Source: Ilyobacter_A sp963675185
GTDB taxonomy: Bacteria; Fusobacteriota; Fusobacteriia; Fusobacteriales; Fusobacteriaceae
Direction of reading: 5' to 3'
DNA: 64,000 bases
Assembly (NCBI GenBank): GCA_963675185.2
Contig: CAXXOH010000002.1
Span: forward strand, 1-64,000
The position numbers were made by a program, and so were the translations under genes. Under the pieces are notes generated by a model that saw only the letters and a program-made list of their open reading frames with translations, ran no database searches and had not been told where the DNA came from. Below are positions 10,331 to 19,301 of this stretch, in pieces. Every line of letters begins with the position of its first letter. The first letter of the stretch is position 1.

Positions 10331-10415
10331 GATTCTTTGGTGCATCAGCGTTAACAAGCTCTTACGGTTTTTCGAGGGATGGGGTTTCGGGAAGGGGGAA
10401 GGCAGTGTTGTGAGG
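10325..10415. repeat. Cassette-associated repeat, copy e (short, diverged)
   Basis: Only the core and type I tail remain: GTCTTCATATTGTAGG, a diverged CAGCGTTAACAAGCTC in place of the usual AAGTTAACAAAATC, and GAGGGATGGGGTTTCGGG. The 5' half seen in copy d is absent, and the DHFR-like fragment abuts it. Confidence 0.65.
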
Positions 10416-10432
10416 GGCCAGGAAGCTTAGGC

Positions 10433-10740
10433 CGAACCGTTAACTAATGGTATGATCTTTCAATCGTTGTATTCAATCGATTATCGCTCGCTTCTTTCTT
10501 TCTGTTTTCCTGATGTTTATACACAACTACACCGATGAGGAACAACAAGAGAAAAGAAATCACTGTATTTCTCCAGCTTTTTCTGTTTGATTCATAAGGA
10601 CCAGACATTTCATCTGAAAGCTTTCCTTTAAATCCTTTTGCCATCCAAACGACAAAGGCACCAATTACCTCAAAAATAAAACTCGAAAACAGGTCCCTCA
10701 TCACTGTAGTTTTGATTCTGATGTTTTACGTTCCGGTTCG
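10433..10740. other. Cassette with 7-bp terminal inverted repeat
   Basis: CGAACCG at 10433-10439 and CGGTTCG at 10734-10740 bracket the small membrane-protein gene. The match is short and could arise by chance, but its placement at both cassette ends fits the pattern of the longer examples. Confidence 0.4.
10444..10701 (-). CDS. Small membrane protein of unknown function
   Basis: About 85 residues. A weakly hydrophobic N-terminus (FSSFIFEVIGAFVVWMA) is followed by a polar stretch and a clear transmembrane helix near residues 48-65 (TVISFLLLFLIGVVVY), then a lysine- and arginine-rich tail that should face the cytoplasm. I know similar short proteins as recurrent hypotheticals in Bacteroidota but can name no function. 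I chose ATG 10701 over a GTG one codon upstream. Single-gene cassette between copies e and f. Confidence 0.55.
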   Translation of the reverse strand: MRDLFSSFIFEVIGAFVVWMAKGFKGKLSDEMSGPYESNRKSWRNTVISFLLLFLIGVVVYKHQENRKKEASDNRLNTTIERSYH

Positions 10741-10774
10741 CAGTTAATCTTCTCAATCACTAGAGGGTTTCCAT

Positions 10775-10915
10775 ATGCCGATTTTTTCATGTGTACCTTT
10801 TCTGTTGCGTTCTCAAATGGTTAGTTCTTCTTCATATTTCTGAAAACTAGGACACTCACAAGTTAACAAAATCTCTTTGGTTTCCGAGAGAGAGGGTTTT
10901 GGGCTGGTGAGATGA
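10775..10915. repeat. Cassette-associated repeat, copy f (type I tail)
   Basis: It holds ATGTGTACCTTTTCTG, TTCTTCATATTTCTG, CTAGGACACTCACAAGTT, AACAAAATCTCTTTGG and the tail GGGTTTTGGGCTGGTGAG. The 145 bases from here to the next stop codon at 11061 show no gene I can defend. Confidence 0.7.
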
Positions 10916-11060
10916 CGGACGGATTAAAAGGAGCGGGTTCGGCTGGCAACGTTTTGCCCATATGGCCCATAGCCGTTTCTTTACTCTCATATTTATTGAT
11001 GTCCTTTATGCTCAACCTTATCATTCTTTTTTTGATGATCGAAAAGCCGGCAATGGGCTA

Positions 11061-11856
11061 TCAAGGGCTGTTAGGTTTCGCTTTTTCTATTTTGTTCATT
11101 CCTAGTGATAAAGCTTTTTTTTCAAATATCTTTTTAATTTCATACTCGTAATCATCACCACTTGTAGTATATCCACTGTAATAGATTCTATTTGCTTCAA
11201 ATAAACTGTCTATGTCAATATTTGGTTGTAAACTATCAATACCAAGGAGAACTGTCTCACCTTCCAAAAAATCTTTGTATCCACCTGATTTATAATTCTC
11301 AATATAGAAGTCATACTGCTGTATAATTCTTTTTTGGTTTTTATCAAAGTTACCAGGAACCTCTTTTAAATATTTTTTAGCATTGTCTTTTTCTCCTAAA
11401 AATGTATACACTAAAGCTAATTGTCTTTCAATTTGTAGTGATAGATTTTCATCCTTTGTGTTTTCTTTCAACTGTTTCTTCAATCTTGGAATTTCTTTTT
11501 TTGTAAAACAGCATTGCTGAGTCAGGCTCATTTAAGTGCTCATAAATCAACCCCTTAAATAAATAAGCTTTCTTATTACTTATGCATTTTAAAATTTCAC
11601 GATATTCCTTCTTCCTATAAAGCAGCTGTACTTTTTGATTAGTTAAATTACTTTTCCAAAAAACAAATTTTAATGCATTATCGATTTCCTGAATAGCAAA
11701 ATCAATTTTCTTATCATCATAAATCATTGCTTCTTCATATGCCTTATTTGCTTTGTCCAGTTTAACTAAAGCAATCATAACATACCCCATTGGAATAGCA
11801 ATTATGATAAATGCTATTAATACTTTTCTTAGTTTCTCTTTAATTGATTTTTCCAT
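11061..11856 (-). CDS. TPR-like membrane-anchored protein (one apparent +1 frameshift)
   Basis: The N-terminal part has a transmembrane helix (about residues 12-30), then helical repeats with the TPR spacing of small and aromatic residues (AYEEAMIYDDKK, LFKGLIYEHLNEPDSA). The frame breaks at a T7 run (11496-11502). Deleting one base joins it to the C-terminal part, which continues the repeat pattern (ALVYTFLGEKDNAKKYL), about 264 residues in total. Probably a protein-interaction module facing the periplasm. No partner is evident. Confidence 0.55.
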
Positions 11857-11879
11857 TCTTTTATAAAAATGAAACCCAA

Positions 11880-12200
11880 CAAGTTTATATGTGTACCCAA
11901 ACTACTCTTTATTTCTATCAAGGGAGTGATATCTGTACGTTACGTGTTGAGTAGTCGAATTTTCTGTCTTCATGTTGTTGGTTGTTAGGTGCAACCAAGT
12001 TAACAAAATCTTTTCAGTTTCATTTCTCGTTTGGAAAGAAATTCAGTCGGGGCAATGGTTGGCAGTTTACTTCTCGCGCCGGAGTGGCGCCTCGTGGGAA
12101 TTGGGGTGTGTTGGATTGTTTCGAAAACAGATTCTTATGCGGTTTGGTAACGGCCATTTGTATGAGTAGTGGCAGAGTGCGAAGTGGTTTCTTGTCGCAC
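11880..12200. repeat. Cassette-associated repeat, copy g (type II tail)
   Basis: The first half matches copies b and d (AACAAGTTTATATGTGTACC, GTGATATCTGTACG, GTTGGTTGTTAGGTGC, AAGTTAACAAAATCTTTT). It then switches to a different 3' half: CGTTTGGAAAGAAATTCAG, CGCGCCGGAGTGGCGCC, TTGGATTGTTTCGAAAAC and GCGGTTTGGTAACGG. This tail is shared with copies h, i and l. Confidence 0.8.
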
Positions 12201-12292
12201 CGTTACGCAATTGATGCGGGCTACAAACTTTGATTTTATTACGGTGGCTGCCATTAATTATACCAAATGTTGTGCAACGTATTTCATTCATC

Positions 12293-13027
12293 TTATTTAT
12301 TGTCAGATTTCATTTTCCTGCTAAAAAAGTACACAGCCAAAAAGAAAAACAATACTGCATAGATACCTACGACCAATAAATGAATCCAAATATTATCCTG
12401 ACCTCCAGCCAATACAATCCTTGATGCTTCAATTGCATGAGAGAATGGCAGTACTTCTGTAACGTTCTTTATATTTTCTCCAAGGATATTCAAATCCATC
12501 CACGCTCCGCCTAAAAGAGCACTTGCAATTATATATATATTTCCGATTGCCATTACTTGTGTTTCATTGCAGACTACCCCCAGGAAAATCCCGATGAACA
12601 CTGAAAATAAAATATAAGGAATAAATGAAACCAAAGTATAAACCAATGTCATCGATGTAGGAACTCCAACTACAATTCCAATTATTAAGCATACAATTCC
12701 GATTATCAATGAAAATGGTAACAGAGGAATGGAATATCCAATGATAAAATCTCTTGGTTTTAATGGTGATATAAAAAGCCTTGTTAAAAATGAAGAACTT
12801 TTATCCCTGGCTATTAGTAATCCAAGAAACATTGTTGTAAATGTTAAGCCAAAGATGGTTATTCCCGGTACAATATTCACAGGTTTAAAAACGTCAATAG
12901 GTACGTTTTTCGCAATAGTTGAAAATAGAAAAATGAAGAATACCGGAAGTAAAACCCCTAAAACTAACGATAAAGGGTCTCTCAATATTTCTTTTAAATT
13001 CCTTTGGGCAAAATATATGGATTTCAT
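12293..13027 (-). CDS. ABC-2 type exporter permease
   Basis: Integral membrane subunit of 244 residues with six predicted helices (near residues 20-36, 55-72, 98-122, 135-153, 160-180 and 218-236), the layout of the ABC-2 permease family used in drug, lipid or polysaccharide export. The ATPase gene ends 2 bases upstream, so the pair is translated together. The substrate cannot be told from sequence. Downstream it stops within 25 bases of the cassette terminal repeat. Confidence 0.8.
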   Translation of the reverse strand: MKSIYFAQRNLKEILRDPLSLVLGVLLPVFFIFLFSTIAKNVPIDVFKPVNIVPGITIFGLTFTTMFLGLLIARDKSSSFLTRLFISPLKPRDFIIGYSIPLLPFSLIIGIVCLIIGIVVGVPTSMTLVYTLVSFIPYILFSVFIGIFLGVVCNETQVMAIGNIYIIASALLGGAWMDLNILGENIKNVTEVLPFSHAIEASRIVLAGGQDNIWIHLLVVGIYAVLFFFLAVYFFSRKMKSDNK

Positions 13028-13029
13028 TT

Positions 13030-13746
13030 TTAGATCTCCTCGTTTAATAAAACAAATGCATCTTCCAGTGTTTTTGAGTTTGTTTGGTTAAGCAATTCTT
13101 CAACCGTTCCAATTGCTTTAATTCTTCCTTTTTGCATTATTGCTACTCTGTCCGAAAGCGCTTCAGCCTCTTCTAAATAATGAGTTGTCAGGATAATTGT
13201 TGTCTTTTCCTTTAGTTTTTTAATAATTGCCCATAGTTCTCTTCTGGCAATTACATCAAGTCCTAATGTAGGCTCATCCAGGAACAGAATCTCAGGTTCG
13301 GTTATTAAAGCCATGGCAATGCTTAAACGACGTTGCATTCCTCCTGAAAGCAATTTTACTTTTTTGTTTCGAACTTCTGCAAGCTTAAATACGGAAATCA
13401 TTTCATCTATCTTTTGAGGAATTAATTTTCTATCAATTCCGTAAATGCCTGCAATCATTTTTAGGTTTTCCCAAACACTTAATTTAGGGGCAATAGCTGT
13501 TTCCTGTGGCGATACATTCAACCGCTGTTTTATAAATTGAGCATCCTTAATCAGGTTTTTGTCTAATATTGTTGCATCTCCACTCGTTGGTTGAATTAAA
13601 CAGGAAAGCATTTTAATCGTGGTAGTTTTTCCCGCTCCGTTCAATCCAAGTAGTGAAAATAGCTCTCCTTTATCAATAGACAGGGTTAAGTTGTCAACTG
13701 CAATCAGGTCGCCAAATTTCTTTGTCAGGTTTTTGGTTTTTATCAT
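13030..13746 (-). CDS. ABC transporter ATP-binding protein (exporter)
   Basis: A 238-residue nucleotide-binding subunit: Walker A GLNGAGKTT (about residue 33), Q-loop VSPQETAI, signature LSGGMQRR, Walker B EILFLDEPT, D-loop and H-loop TTHYLEEAE. It belongs to the CcmA/NatA-type group that pairs with ABC-2 permeases. It drives export by the permease encoded just downstream, with the complex in the inner membrane. The protein looks complete. Confidence 0.88.
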   Translation of the reverse strand: MIKTKNLTKKFGDLIAVDNLTLSIDKGELFSLLGLNGAGKTTTIKMLSCLIQPTSGDATILDKNLIKDAQFIKQRLNVSPQETAIAPKLSVWENLKMIAGIYGIDRKLIPQKIDEMISVFKLAEVRNKKVKLLSGGMQRRLSIAMALITEPEILFLDEPTLGLDVIARRELWAIIKKLKEKTTIILTTHYLEEAEALSDRVAIMQKGRIKAIGTVEELLNQTNSKTLEDAFVLLNEEI

Positions 13747-13786
13747 GTTTAAAGTGTTCTATATGGTGTTTTTTATATGTTGCACA

Positions 13787-14180
13787 ACTAGTATGTATCA
13801 TATAGGGTCGTTATTTCTCTTCTAACAAATTTTCAGGTGTTGTTACACCGACAAAATCAGGGGTATAACAACACCTGGTATGTTGAGTTGCCGAAAACCA
13901 CATGGATTGCTGCTCCCCTATACCAATGGGAAGCTGTTCTGCAAAGTTGCGAGCCCGATGATGAGTGGTCCGTTTTTCTTTTCTCATTTCACTGGTTGTT
14001 AGGACACTCATAAGTTACCAAAATCTTTTCAGTTTCATTTTTCGTTTGGAGAGAAATTCAGCTGGGGCAATGGTTGGCGGTTTACTTTTCCCACCGGAGT
14101 GGCGCCTGGCGGGCATTGGAGTGTGTTGGATTGTTTCGAAAACAGTTTCTTATGCGGTTTGGTAACGGCAAATTGTATGA
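13787..14180. repeat. Cassette-associated repeat, copy h (type II tail)
   Basis: It starts at ACTAGTATGTATCATATAGG, carries GGGAAGCTGTTCTGC and GGTTGTTAGGACACTC, has TAAGTTACCAAAATC in place of the usual GTTAACA, then the type II tail (GAGAAATTCAGCTGGGGC, CACCGGAGTGGCGCCTGG, GGTTTGGTAACGGC). Confidence 0.8.
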
Positions 14181-14255
14181 TTAGTGGCAAAGTGCGTGAT
14201 ACGTTCCTGTCAAACCTTAATTTCATTACAATACGGCAATTATTTATGAGCGCGT

Positions 14256-15043
14256 GTTGTAGGCAATATTATTTCAACTTTTGTTTCTTCGCTTTTTTTG
14301 AACGCTTTTTATCTTTAAAATCACTTACTTTCAAACTCTTATCCCAAACTACTTTCATTTGATGCATTTCTTCTATCTGTTGCATATAAGAATTAATAGG
14401 TTTCAATCCCACAGAAGTTCTTAGTTCATCAACTTTTTCAGGACTTTCAATGGGCCAGATATAAAGCACATTTTTACTTTTAGACTCATCTTTACCTGTC
14501 ACATAATATACTATATCACCTTTTGTTTGAGTTCCATACTTCTGCGGTTTATTTGCGCTCATTAATATTCGATCTTCAAGAGTTGCAGCGTCAGATTTCG
14601 AAATAATTCCTTGATTAGCCTTTTCTTTTACCATTTCAAAATATTTTTCCGAATAGGATTTGCCGCCATGATCAATTACTAGGAAAATGGCTGTATTTGC
14701 ACTATCTGAAAGATTGTCCGGCCAGCCATAATTGTCTAATAAATTTGCTACATACATTTGATTATTAGTGTCTATTGAGTCCATTTCATTTTTGATTGAA
14801 ATCAGCTCTATCGATGGTTTTTGCATTGCTTCAATGAGTTTATGTCGAATTTGCTGATCATCATTCTGAATTTTGCACAATTCAATGTCGATTTTCTTTA
14901 AATCATACGATTGAGCAAACAGATTACTTATGCTAAAAGGCAATAAATTTACTGATAGAATTAATAAGTATTTATATAGATGTTTCATCTGTAAAAATTG
15001 TTTATTTCAGGTTTTATTTATAAACGGGCATATTGCCTGCAAC
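14256..15043. other. Cassette with 14-bp terminal inverted repeat (13 of 14 matching)
   Basis: GTTGTAGGCAATAT at 14256-14269 pairs with ATATTGCCTGCAAC at 15030-15043, with one mismatch. The repeat sequence differs from that of the ABC and UDG-fold cassettes, showing that the ends are cassette-specific. Confidence 0.65.
14269..14988 (-). CDS. DUF6624-like secreted protein
   Basis: A 239-residue protein with a signal peptide (about residues 1-25, ending NLFAQ). The mature part has features I associate with DUF6624: LLDNYGWPD, FLVIDHGG, ATLEDRILM and the late QKYGTQTKGD. The C-terminus is a strongly basic lysine-rich tail (KKRSKKAKKQKLK). Function unknown. DUF6624 proteins are frequent accessory genes in Bacteroidota. 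Single gene in its cassette. Confidence 0.6.
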   Translation of the reverse strand: MKHLYKYLLILSVNLLPFSISNLFAQSYDLKKIDIELCKIQNDDQQIRHKLIEAMQKPSIELISIKNEMDSIDTNNQMYVANLLDNYGWPDNLSDSANTAIFLVIDHGGKSYSEKYFEMVKEKANQGIISKSDAATLEDRILMSANKPQKYGTQTKGDIVYYVTGKDESKSKNVLYIWPIESPEKVDELRTSVGLKPINSYMQQIEEMHQMKVVWDKSLKVSDFKDKKRSKKAKKQKLK

Positions 15044-15400
15044 CAGTTTAAATGTGTACTAAACCTACCCTATATCTCCAATGCCGGATGATATATGTCC
15101 TTTTATGTTGAGCTGCTAAACCATACGGGTGGCTCCTCCCCGCTAACAGGAAGGTGTTTTGCTACGTTGCAAGGCCGAAGAGGATTGGTCGAATTTTCTG
15201 TGTTCATGTTGTTGGTTGTTAGGTGCAACTAAGTTAACAAAATCTTTTTATTTTCATTTTTTGTTTGGAGAGAAATTCAGCTGGGGCAATGGTTGGCGGT
15301 TTACTTCTCGCGCCGGAGTATCGCTTCGTGGGAATTGGAGTGTGTTAGATTGTTTCGAAAACAGTTTCTTGCGCGGTTTGGTAACGTTTAGTGTAAGTTT
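15043..15400. repeat. Cassette-associated repeat, copy i (type II tail)
   Basis: It contains CCAGTTTAAATGTGTACT, CTACCCTATATCTCCAATG, GAAGGTGTTTTGCTACG, GTTGGTTGTTAGGTGC, AAGTTAACAAAATC and the type II tail ending CGCGGTTTGGTAACG. The 150 bases after it, up to the HxlR gene, have no clear gene. Confidence 0.8.
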
Positions 15401-15559
15401 TTGTAGCGGATTCTGGGGCTACTTCCAGTCCGGAAGGACGGAAATTGATGCGGGAATCTGCACCCCACACACCACTGCACCCGCTATAAAATTTACACTT
15501 TGTTACCTGCTGGGCTTTACTTTAATCTATTAATTGAAATCTTAGAAAGATTTAGTATT

Positions 15560-15934
15560 TCAAACATCATCACTTTTTTGTTGTATTTGGACTAAAACTT
15601 TGTGTCTATGAGCATCTCCCCATTTTTGAAGTTGCATAATAATGGGAATAAGTTCCAATCCTATTTCAGTTAAAGTATAATTTACTGTATTAAGGCTATC
15701 TTTAACCTCTGTTTTAATTACTATTCCATTCATTTCCAACTCTTTTAATTCTTTCGAAAGAATTCGTGGTGAAATTCCATGGCAATTCTTCATTTCATTG
15801 AAGCGTTTGGGTTCAGATGCCAAACATAGGATAAGACGCATTTTCCATTTTCCATTGAACACTGTCAATAAATCATTTAATGGAAGAAAAAATGCATTAC
15901 AGTCATTCATTCCCGAGCATTTTGTGCAAGCCAT
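15560..15934 (-). CDS. HxlR-family winged-helix transcriptional regulator
   Basis: A 124-residue DNA-binding protein. The HxlR domain spans nearly all of it: LLTVFNGKWKMRLILCL, then RFNEMKNCHGISPRILSKEL (recognition region), MNGIVIKTEV and the wing NYTLTEIGLEL. A cysteine cluster at the N-terminus (residues 3, 6 and 12) could sense redox or metal stress, as in some HxlR proteins. That is an inference. A small plus-strand gene lies 112 bases upstream and divergent, a plausible target. Confidence 0.8.
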   Translation of the reverse strand: MACTKCSGMNDCNAFFLPLNDLLTVFNGKWKMRLILCLASEPKRFNEMKNCHGISPRILSKELKELEMNGIVIKTEVKDSLNTVNYTLTEIGLELIPIIMQLQKWGDAHRHKVLVQIQQKSDDV

Positions 15935-16045
15935 ACGGAGTTACATTAAAGTTACTAGTTACATAAAGGATACTCGTGCAAATGTAAAAAATTAAGCGAG
16001 TACTTTTGTGATGTTATCTGAATATTAATAATAGTACTTGAAAAG

Positions 16046-16213
16046 ATGAATACAAAGAAATCAAAATTACCGAAAAAGTGTGTAGATCTTAAAGCCGCTT
16101 ATATTCCTGCAACAAAGTGGTGGTGTTCTTTTTGCGGCCCAACCGGAGGAAATGTTTGTTATCCGGTTTGTTATTTAATTGGAAAAAGAAATAGAAAATC
16201 AGAAGTGGGTTAA
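16046..16213 (+). CDS. Small cysteine-rich protein (55 aa)
   Basis: A short open frame divergent from the HxlR gene, starting ATG at 16046. It encodes a basic N-terminus, then six cysteines: one at residue 12 and five in WWCSFC, NVCYPVCY, and a basic tail ending KRNRKSEVG. Two CxxC-type pairs suggest a metal-binding or disulfide knot, and the size and charge also fit a small secreted peptide, though no leader is evident. It is one of the few plus-strand genes in the cassette region. Its coding potential is judged by eye only. Confidence 0.45.
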   Translation: MNTKKSKLPKKCVDLKAAYIPATKWWCSFCGPTGGNVCYPVCYLIGKRNRKSEVG

Positions 16214-16215
16214 AT

Positions 16216-16554
16216 TCATCTTAACACAAAGCCGGAACTCATCCCTATAGCCGAGAAGCGATCAATCCCCAACTTGTCAAGCACGAGGAAGACGTTACTG
16301 GCCGCCTCCCGATAGGTGAACCGGTTCGAGGGATTGGTCGAGTAACCGTGCCCCCGCATATCGACGACAATCAGTCGATCGCTCTCTGTAAGCCTTGCGG
16401 TAAAGGGATGCCAGTTCTGCGCACAACCGCCAAATCCGCGCAATAACACCAGCGGATTTCCTTCTCCGTACTCCTCGTAGTACATCTCCATGTCGTTCAA
16501 CCGAACGGTATGCCCGCAAGAGGATACCTGCCTGGGAGCGTATTTCATTTTCAT
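16216..16554 (-). pseudogene. Truncated alpha/beta hydrolase
   Basis: The first 112 residues of an alpha/beta-hydrolase fold protein: LVLLRGFGGCAQNWHPF (oxyanion region), IVVDMRGHGYSTNP and the nucleophile elbow IGMSSGF with Ser near residue 107. It stops immediately after the elbow, losing the acid and histidine of the triad and the second half of the fold (family length about 260-300). The cut falls three bases from the stop of the convergent cysteine-rich gene, so a recombination join is likely. It is more GC-rich than its neighbours. Confidence 0.7.
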
Positions 16555-16579
16555 GTGTCTCTCTCCAAAATGGTTGCCA

Positions 16580-16785
16580 ACTGATTAGTCAACTAAACCG
16601 ATATGGGTTGCTGCTCACCATTGAAGATGAGCCTCCCTCCTTCTGTCGTAAAAATTGGATGGTGAGTGGCCGAATGATCTGTCTTCATTTTGTTGGATTA
16701 TTTGGTACATCCAAGTTAACAAAATCTCTTTGGTTTTCGAGGGGTGGGGCTTCGGAGTGGTGAGATGGTCAAAAGGGAGAGTTCC
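16580..16785. repeat. Cassette-associated repeat, copy j (type I tail)
   Basis: It has CAACTGATTAGTCAACTAAA near its start, GGTTGCTGCTCACC, GTCTTCATTTTGTTGG, AAGTTAACAAAATCTC and GGTGGGGCTTCGGAGTGG. From 16,790 to 17,220 I see no gene. That stretch includes a GC-rich segment with CATCCCTCCGGGATTTAAC that may belong to another dispersed repeat. Confidence 0.7.
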
Positions 16786-17222
16786 CCAAAAATTGATTGG
16801 GGGTGAAGAATGGTTCATCCAGTTTTGCCGGAAAAGAACAAGCCAAAAGGACAACAAAAAAAATAGTTGTTTTTCAATGTGGCTACACCACCATTGCGCT
16901 CGAAACAGCGAGTGTATTTCAATCATGTCCGTCACACGATCGCTATCTCACACACGTTTCCCTACCTGGGGCTCACACCCCGGGCTAATAAGATTTCATC
17001 CCTCCGGGATTTAACTCAGATATATGAGGCGCAGGTTATTTATGTTTTGTGTTCGACAATGTCAGGTTCCCAATGTACTTCGGGTCCTGGACAGAAGGAG
17101 CATTTTGACTTGTTCCGACAGCTATCGGGGTGAACACGTAACGGTGTTCCTCAATAGATACCGGGAAACAACCGGTAACGCACGCGGCGCGTATAATCGC
17201 GGTACCCCGGCAGTTCTTCCTG

Positions 17223-17354
17223 TTACGTCCGGTCCTCCAGCCGGGTTCGTATCACGGCAATGATGAGCGCGACTATCACCGGAATGATTAATCCAGCCAG
17301 ATATTTGATGCTTACTGTTTGAGGTGCCTTTTGATCAACTGTTTTCGATGCCAT
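17223..17354 (-). CDS. Small single-pass membrane protein (43 aa)
   Basis: A short frame preceded by AAGGAGG eight bases upstream of its ATG, an unusually strong ribosome site for this part of the window. The product has a polar N-terminus of about 18 residues and one transmembrane helix (LAGLIIPVIVALIIAVI), then a basic tail (RTRLEDRT). No family recognised. The ribosome site and clean helix are the reasons to accept it. Confidence 0.5.
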   Translation of the reverse strand: MASKTVDQKAPQTVSIKYLAGLIIPVIVALIIAVIRTRLEDRT

Positions 17355-17394
17355 AGCGATTCCTCCTTATTCAATGGTGTGTCTTTGCCATCTA

Positions 17395-17535
17395 GACAGA
17401 ACGATGATTGGTCGGTTTTTCGTTCTCATTTCACTGATTGTTAAGACACTTATAAGTTACCAAAATCTTTTCAATTCTGGGTGGATGGGGTTCCGGGATG
17501 GCAGGATGGTTGGAGATTGAGGGAAGAAGTGGCCT
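17395..17535. repeat. Cassette-associated repeat, copy k (type I tail)
   Basis: It carries GATTGGTCGGTTTTTCG, TTAAGACACTTATAAGTT, ACCAAAATCTTTTC and GGATGGGGTTCCGGGATG. Its TAAGTTACC variant matches copy h although the tail is of type I, so core and tail have recombined between subtypes. Confidence 0.7.
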
Positions 17536-17654
17536 AAGTTAGCAAAGAGGGAAACAGCTGTCGGGCATATGACAACTTTTATGCGTGGGCTTCTATCCTA
17601 TCGCAGATATTCTCTTAGGGACTTATCGTCGCCACTATCCCCGGTTTGAAAAAA

Positions 17655-18673
17655 TTATCGTTCCTCTTTCGTACCATCCGAATAGATGGCAAAACGTTTC
17701 GCGTCGGCACCATGGGTTACTTCATCCTGCGGCCAGGGCCAACCACCAAACTGCGTTTGCCGGTACTCCGAAAAAGCCTCCTCAATCTCTTGCTGAGTAT
17801 TCATTACAAAAGGTCCGTACTGAACCACCGGTTCATGTATAGGACGTCCCTGCAATAGCAAGGCAGAACAGGCTTCATTGCCAGCAACCATGCTTACCTG
17901 CTGGTCGGCGTTCAAATCTGCCGAATGGTAGGCCGGCAGGTTCGTATCATTCAATTGAAGCTGGTCGCCTTTATGAAAATACAACCGCCCTGTTCACACC
18001 GGGTGAAGCGGCAGGCAGCTCAAACGTCGCATTCGATTCCATGTGTATCACCCAGATGGCCACCTCATTTTCGGCTTTCGAAGCCCAGGAATCCGGCGGA
18101 GGAACCGGAGCTGACAGGGTGTCTATTTGACCGGCAATCAATTCAATGGTTGTCTTTCGGTTTTGCGCGTCAACCGTTTCGTAACGAGAAATATCCTCGT
18201 TCCAGAACATCTTATAGTGGGGTTCCACCATTTTGCTGACACGCGGTAAATTCAACCAAATCTGGAAAAGCTCCATGGGATTACCTGCATCCTGATTCAC
18301 CAACGGAAACATTTCAGCGTGCATCAATCCTTTGCCGGCCGTCATCCACTGCACATCGCCATTGCCATAGCGACCGGCTGCTCCCATCGAATCGCTGTGA
18401 TCGACCCAACCTTTGCGAACCACCGTTACCGTTTCGAACCCCCGGTGCGGATGCGGCGGGAAACCGGGTACTCTCTGTCCATGGTACATGCGCCAACCAT
18501 CTTTCACCTGGAAATCCTGGCCCATATTTCTTCCCACTAATTCCTTTTCGTCAGGGCCTAAATTGGCATTTCCTTTTGGAAAGAAATCTTCGTGATGTAC
18601 ACAAAACAAGAATGGGTCGAGGGCTTCCCACTGAAAACCCCAACGGTTTTATATTAAAAACTGATTCGTTCAT
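17655..18673 (-). CDS. Pirin-family cupin protein (two apparent +1 frameshifts)
   Basis: A bicupin of the pirin family, which binds Fe(II) and in bacteria acts as a quercetinase or redox-linked regulator. The metal site is visible as PHPHRGFETVTVV with a later GLMHAEMF. The C-terminal pirin domain includes ALLLQGRPIHEPVVQYGPFVMNT. Reading is broken near 18634-18641 (A4/C4) and at A4 17976-17979. One-base deletions give a protein of about 338 residues with a natural ATG at 18673. More GC-rich than the adjacent cassettes. Confidence 0.75.
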
Positions 18674-18755
18674 TGTTTCTCCCGTGTTGATGTGTTAAGT
18701 TGAAACAATGAAACCGGGGCTAGGTTTATTATTGCACCTATTTTAATAATAAAAT

Positions 18756-19184
18756 CTAAAACCAGGTTTCTTTTTTGTATTCTACATATTCGTCCCCAAA
18801 CTTCTCTATCAGAACTGCCTCTTCCTTTTTGATTCGCTTTATTTGCAAAACAGCCAATACAAATAAAAATATCAGTCCATAAAACACTTGAGTGAAAATG
18901 AAAAATCCCATCACGAATGTAAATCCAAAAAGATATACAGGATGTCGGATTTTTTTATAGATACCGCTTTTCACCAGATTATTTGCTTTAGCTGACACCT
19001 GGAATGAATCACCCAGCTTAATTCTGGCCATGGTGAAAAAGACCAAAGAAACAATCATCAGAATCAATCCAACATACGTATAGCTATTGACCAAAGCATG
19101 TGCCTTAAAATAGCTAGTTATAAGAAGGAAAAGACCAAAATAAACCAGTGCGAGTGTCGAATAATTGAAAATCTTATTTCTCAT
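18756..19184 (-). CDS. ICMT/PEMT-like membrane methyltransferase
   Basis: A 142-residue integral membrane protein with four or five helices. The conserved C-terminal signature of isoprenylcysteine methyltransferase-like proteins is present: LVKSGIYKKIRHPVYLFGF followed by EEAVLIEKFGDEYVEYKK. These enzymes use S-adenosylmethionine to methylate lipids or isoprenylated substrates at the membrane. The bacterial substrate is unknown. It sits between the pirin and a TonB-like gene without a repeat on either side. Confidence 0.7.
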   Translation of the reverse strand: MRNKIFNYSTLALVYFGLFLLITSYFKAHALVNSYTYVGLILMIVSLVFFTMARIKLGDSFQVSAKANNLVKSGIYKKIRHPVYLFGFTFVMGFFIFTQVFYGLIFLFVLAVLQIKRIKKEEAVLIEKFGDEYVEYKKETWF

Positions 19185-19301
19185 TTTATGTGAGTTTTAA
19201 GAGAAGCGATTAAATATCCTGGTAGTCTGTCATGCTAATTCCAGAGGAAATTAAACGTCCATTTGTATGTGTTCGGGCTGTCCCGAAACATTCTCTTATC
19301 T

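Larger units (their letters stand above)
12269..13788. other. Two-gene ABC-exporter cassette with perfect 10-bp terminal inverted repeat
   Basis: GTTGTGCAAC at 12269-12278 and GTTGCACAAC at 13779-13788 are exact reverse complements and lie just outside the two ABC genes. In gene orientation the cassette again opens with GTTGTGC. It shows that the unit can carry a two-gene operon. Confidence 0.6.

Noticed and set aside
12000..12233. Plus-strand open frames of 65-124 codons recurring over repeats g, h, i and l
   Set aside because: They translate the non-coding repeat itself. Frames and starts shift between copies and no ribosome site or codon bias supports them.
16790..17220. Several overlapping plus-strand frames after repeat j
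   Set aside because: All are short, arginine- and proline-rich and in competing frames. I see no gene there.
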